A stretch of DNA of 15,979 bases from Flavobacteriaceae bacterium (lineage in GTDB: Bacteria; Bacteroidota; Bacteroidia; Flavobacteriales; Flavobacteriaceae), in NCBI GenBank assembly GCA_018672145.1, contig JABHGH010000060.1, forward strand, positions 1 through 15,979, read 5' to 3'. This document shows positions 14,784 through 15,979 of the stretch, one piece after another. The notes below the pieces were generated by a model that was not told the DNA's origin, ran no database searches, and saw nothing but the letters and a program-made list of their open reading frames with translations. A program made the translations under genes and the position numbers. Positions within the stretch are counted from its first letter, which is position 1. Each line of letters starts with the position of its first letter.

Positions 14784-15575
14784 ATGCGATACCCTCTGTA
14801 CCAAATCAATGCGTTTAGCGATCAGCCCTTTGGCGGCAATCCGGCTTGTGTGGTTCCTCTTACGGCTTGGCTTCCCGACGAGGTTATGCTTCGAATAGCG
14901 CAACAAAATGCGGTAGCAGAAACTGCTTTTTTTATCCGCGAGACCACAAGCGTTGCGCTGCGTTGGTTTACACCCGATATCGAAATTGATCTCTGCGGTC
15001 ACGGGACCTTAGCCACGGCTCACTGCCTGTTAGCACATCAAAAATTTACACAACAACCCATTCACTTTACCACCAAAAGTGGTTCGCTTTACGTCTCTTA
15101 TCACAATGGTCTGTATCATCTAGATTTTCCCACTCGTGAAGGCAAAGAGGCTTTGCTCCCGACACCCATTGCACAGGCGCTGAGTATTCCGCCCAAAGCG
15201 GTCTTTAAAGCACGTGACTATTTGCTTGTTTATGATCAACAATCGGATTTGGAAAAACTCGAAATTAATCGTTCTACCTTTGATCAAATCAACCTCAGTA
15301 CTGGTGGTGTTATCGTGACTGCCCCAGGCGAGCACCATGATTTTGTGTCCCGCTTTTTTACGCCACAAGCCAGCATTTTGGAAGATCCCGTTACAGGATC
15401 TGCACACTGCACTCTAGTTCCGTATTGGGCAAAACAACTTCACAAAACAAGTCTTCACGCAAGGCAATGTTCGTCTCGTGGGGGCGAAATCTGGTGTGAT
15501 TACAAAGGCGAAAGAGTCCAAATCAGCGGAAAGGCAAAAACCTTTTCGGAAGGGTCTTTTTCCATAGAAAAATAA
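14784..15575 (+). CDS. PhzF-family epimerase/isomerase-like protein
   Basis: The 263-residue length is normal for the family. Family motifs are all present: YQINAFSDQPFGGNPACVV (6-24), QNAVAETAFF (41-50, with the catalytic Glu46), CGHGTLATAH (71-80, with His73), FVSRFFTP (187-194) and EDPVTGSAHC (200-209, with Asp201). The fold is two diaminopimelate-epimerase-like halves. PhzF itself isomerises 2,3-dihydro-3-hydroxyanthranilate in phenazine synthesis, but most bacterial relatives lie outside phenazine clusters and their substrates are unknown. No phenazine gene is seen here, so no biosynthetic role is claimed. The start is fixed by the conserved N-terminal motif. The next gene begins 14 bases later, so the two probably form an operon. 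Confidence 0.9.
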   Translation: MRYPLYQINAFSDQPFGGNPACVVPLTAWLPDEVMLRIAQQNAVAETAFFIRETTSVALRWFTPDIEIDLCGHGTLATAHCLLAHQKFTQQPIHFTTKSGSLYVSYHNGLYHLDFPTREGKEALLPTPIAQALSIPPKAVFKARDYLLVYDQQSDLEKLEINRSTFDQINLSTGGVIVTAPGEHHDFVSRFFTPQASILEDPVTGSAHCTLVPYWAKQLHKTSLHARQCSSRGGEIWCDYKGERVQISGKAKTFSEGSFSIEK

Positions 15576-15589
15576 ACGTTTAATTTCCC

Positions 15590-15979
15590 ATGAATTCATC
15601 TCTACAACTCAATCTCTTTTGGCAGGGCTTTTTAGCAGCACATCCACAAGTCGGAGAACTTCCCCGTCCTCCCCATTTCTATTTTTGTGACAATGCCAAA
15701 GATGCCAATCTCTGTGCCGATTTGGTAGTACAAGGTGTCAAACAAGCCACTGCTACATCGCTCTGGTGGTATACAACCAATAATGAAACCCTGCCCAAAG
15801 TGGGCAACCACTACATCATCAGCAATTGGTCTGGTGTGCCCAAAGCAGTAATCCAAACCGCTGCTGTTTCAGTGATGACCTTTGGCACCGTCGATTCAGA
15901 TTTTGCCTATGCTGAAGGAGAGGGCGATCGCTCGTTAGCCTTTTGGCAAGACGTTCATCGCAGCTACTACGCTCGTGAA
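15590..15979 (+). CDS. ASCH-domain protein, partial (right edge)
   Basis: 130 codons are visible; the C-terminus lies beyond the window. The sequence has the ASCH layout: an N-terminal helix (LQLNLFWQGFLAAHP), a CADLVVQGVKQATATSLWWY segment (conserved KxATxS(L)), PKVGNHYIISNW, a VPKAVIQTAAVSVMTFGTVD strand pair, and the motif FAYAEGEGDRSLAFWQDVHRSYY, typical of the DUF437/YqfB-like branch. ASCH proteins have a PUA-like beta-barrel fold suited to binding RNA or nucleosides; some members cleave modified nucleosides (N4-acetylcytidine) and some act as nucleases, so the exact role here is open. It is the second gene of a probable operon with the PhzF-family gene. Confidence 0.85.
   Translation, partial: MNSSLQLNLFWQGFLAAHPQVGELPRPPHFYFCDNAKDANLCADLVVQGVKQATATSLWWYTTNNETLPKVGNHYIISNWSGVPKAVIQTAAVSVMTFGTVDSDFAYAEGEGDRSLAFWQDVHRSYYARE

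Noticed and set aside
14709..15002. 97-codon minus-strand frame overlapping the start of the PhzF-family gene
   Set aside because: It is antisense to a gene with full family motifs and shows no recognisable domain.
14784..15575. Phenazine biosynthesis cluster suggested by the PhzF homologue
   Set aside because: No other phz-type gene is present, and PhzF-like proteins are common as lone genes of unknown substrate.

Overview
The window reads as chromosomal DNA of a marine-type Bacteroidota, most likely a Flavobacteriaceae member. The signs are moderately AT-rich DNA, A-rich start contexts with little Shine-Dalgarno, TAnnTTTG-like promoter boxes, exported proteins with Phe/Leu-rich signal peptides ending in AQ or SQ, an acidic repeat-rich giant surface protein, and ECF sigma promoter boxes. 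This assignment is inference from style and gene families, not from a marker gene. No tRNA, rRNA, CRISPR array, insertion sequence or phage gene was recognised.

Layout. (1) Positions 1-7380, minus strand: one uninterrupted reading frame of 2460 codons that runs off the left edge, so its C-terminus is missing. It encodes a secreted modular surface protein: signal peptide, a degenerate cupredoxin-like module, about twelve DUF11-type beta-sandwich repeats joined by acidic SDDGDDTDGN-like linkers, a second cupredoxin-like module with a complete His/Cys/His/Met set, thrombospondin type 3-like calcium loops, and two candidate carbohydrate-binding jelly rolls. It has no ATG; TTG at 7380 is the best start. 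(2) 7651-8265, minus: a SnoaL-like lipoprotein gene with promoter and a UUCG-capped terminator. (3) 8513-8590, plus: a structured RNA element with a strong terminator, unassigned. (4) 8724-9710 plus, a PhoD-like phosphatase, and 9707-10405 minus, a lipoprotein beta-carbonic anhydrase; they converge and share the palindromic stop CTAG.

(5) 10485-11969, plus: a compact stress-response module. An ECF sigma factor overlaps a short single-membrane-span protein (probable anti-sigma), followed by an exported protein made of four exact 26-residue LTxxQ repeats. Two near-identical promoters with the same 11-base spacer (AAAACTTTTT, then GGTCTAAA) lie before the sigma gene and before the repeat protein, which suggests that the sigma factor activates both itself and the periplasmic protein. 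The order sigma, short membrane protein, periplasmic LTxxQ-type protein parallels the parts of the CnrYXH metal-response system. (6) 11980-12828 plus: a probable outer-membrane beta-barrel whose ATG sits 10 bases after the terminator. (7) 12886-14268 plus: a GlcD/D-2-hydroxyacid dehydrogenase-type flavoenzyme. (8) 14299-14783: no confident gene, but an unexplained 108-codon open frame on the minus strand. (9) 14784-15979 plus: a PhzF-family enzyme followed 14 bases later by an ASCH-domain gene cut by the right edge.

The points most worth following are the ECF/LTxxQ regulatory module with its paired promoters and unusual sigma start, the copper-type site inside the giant adhesin with a dead sister copy at the N-terminus, and the orphan structured RNA.
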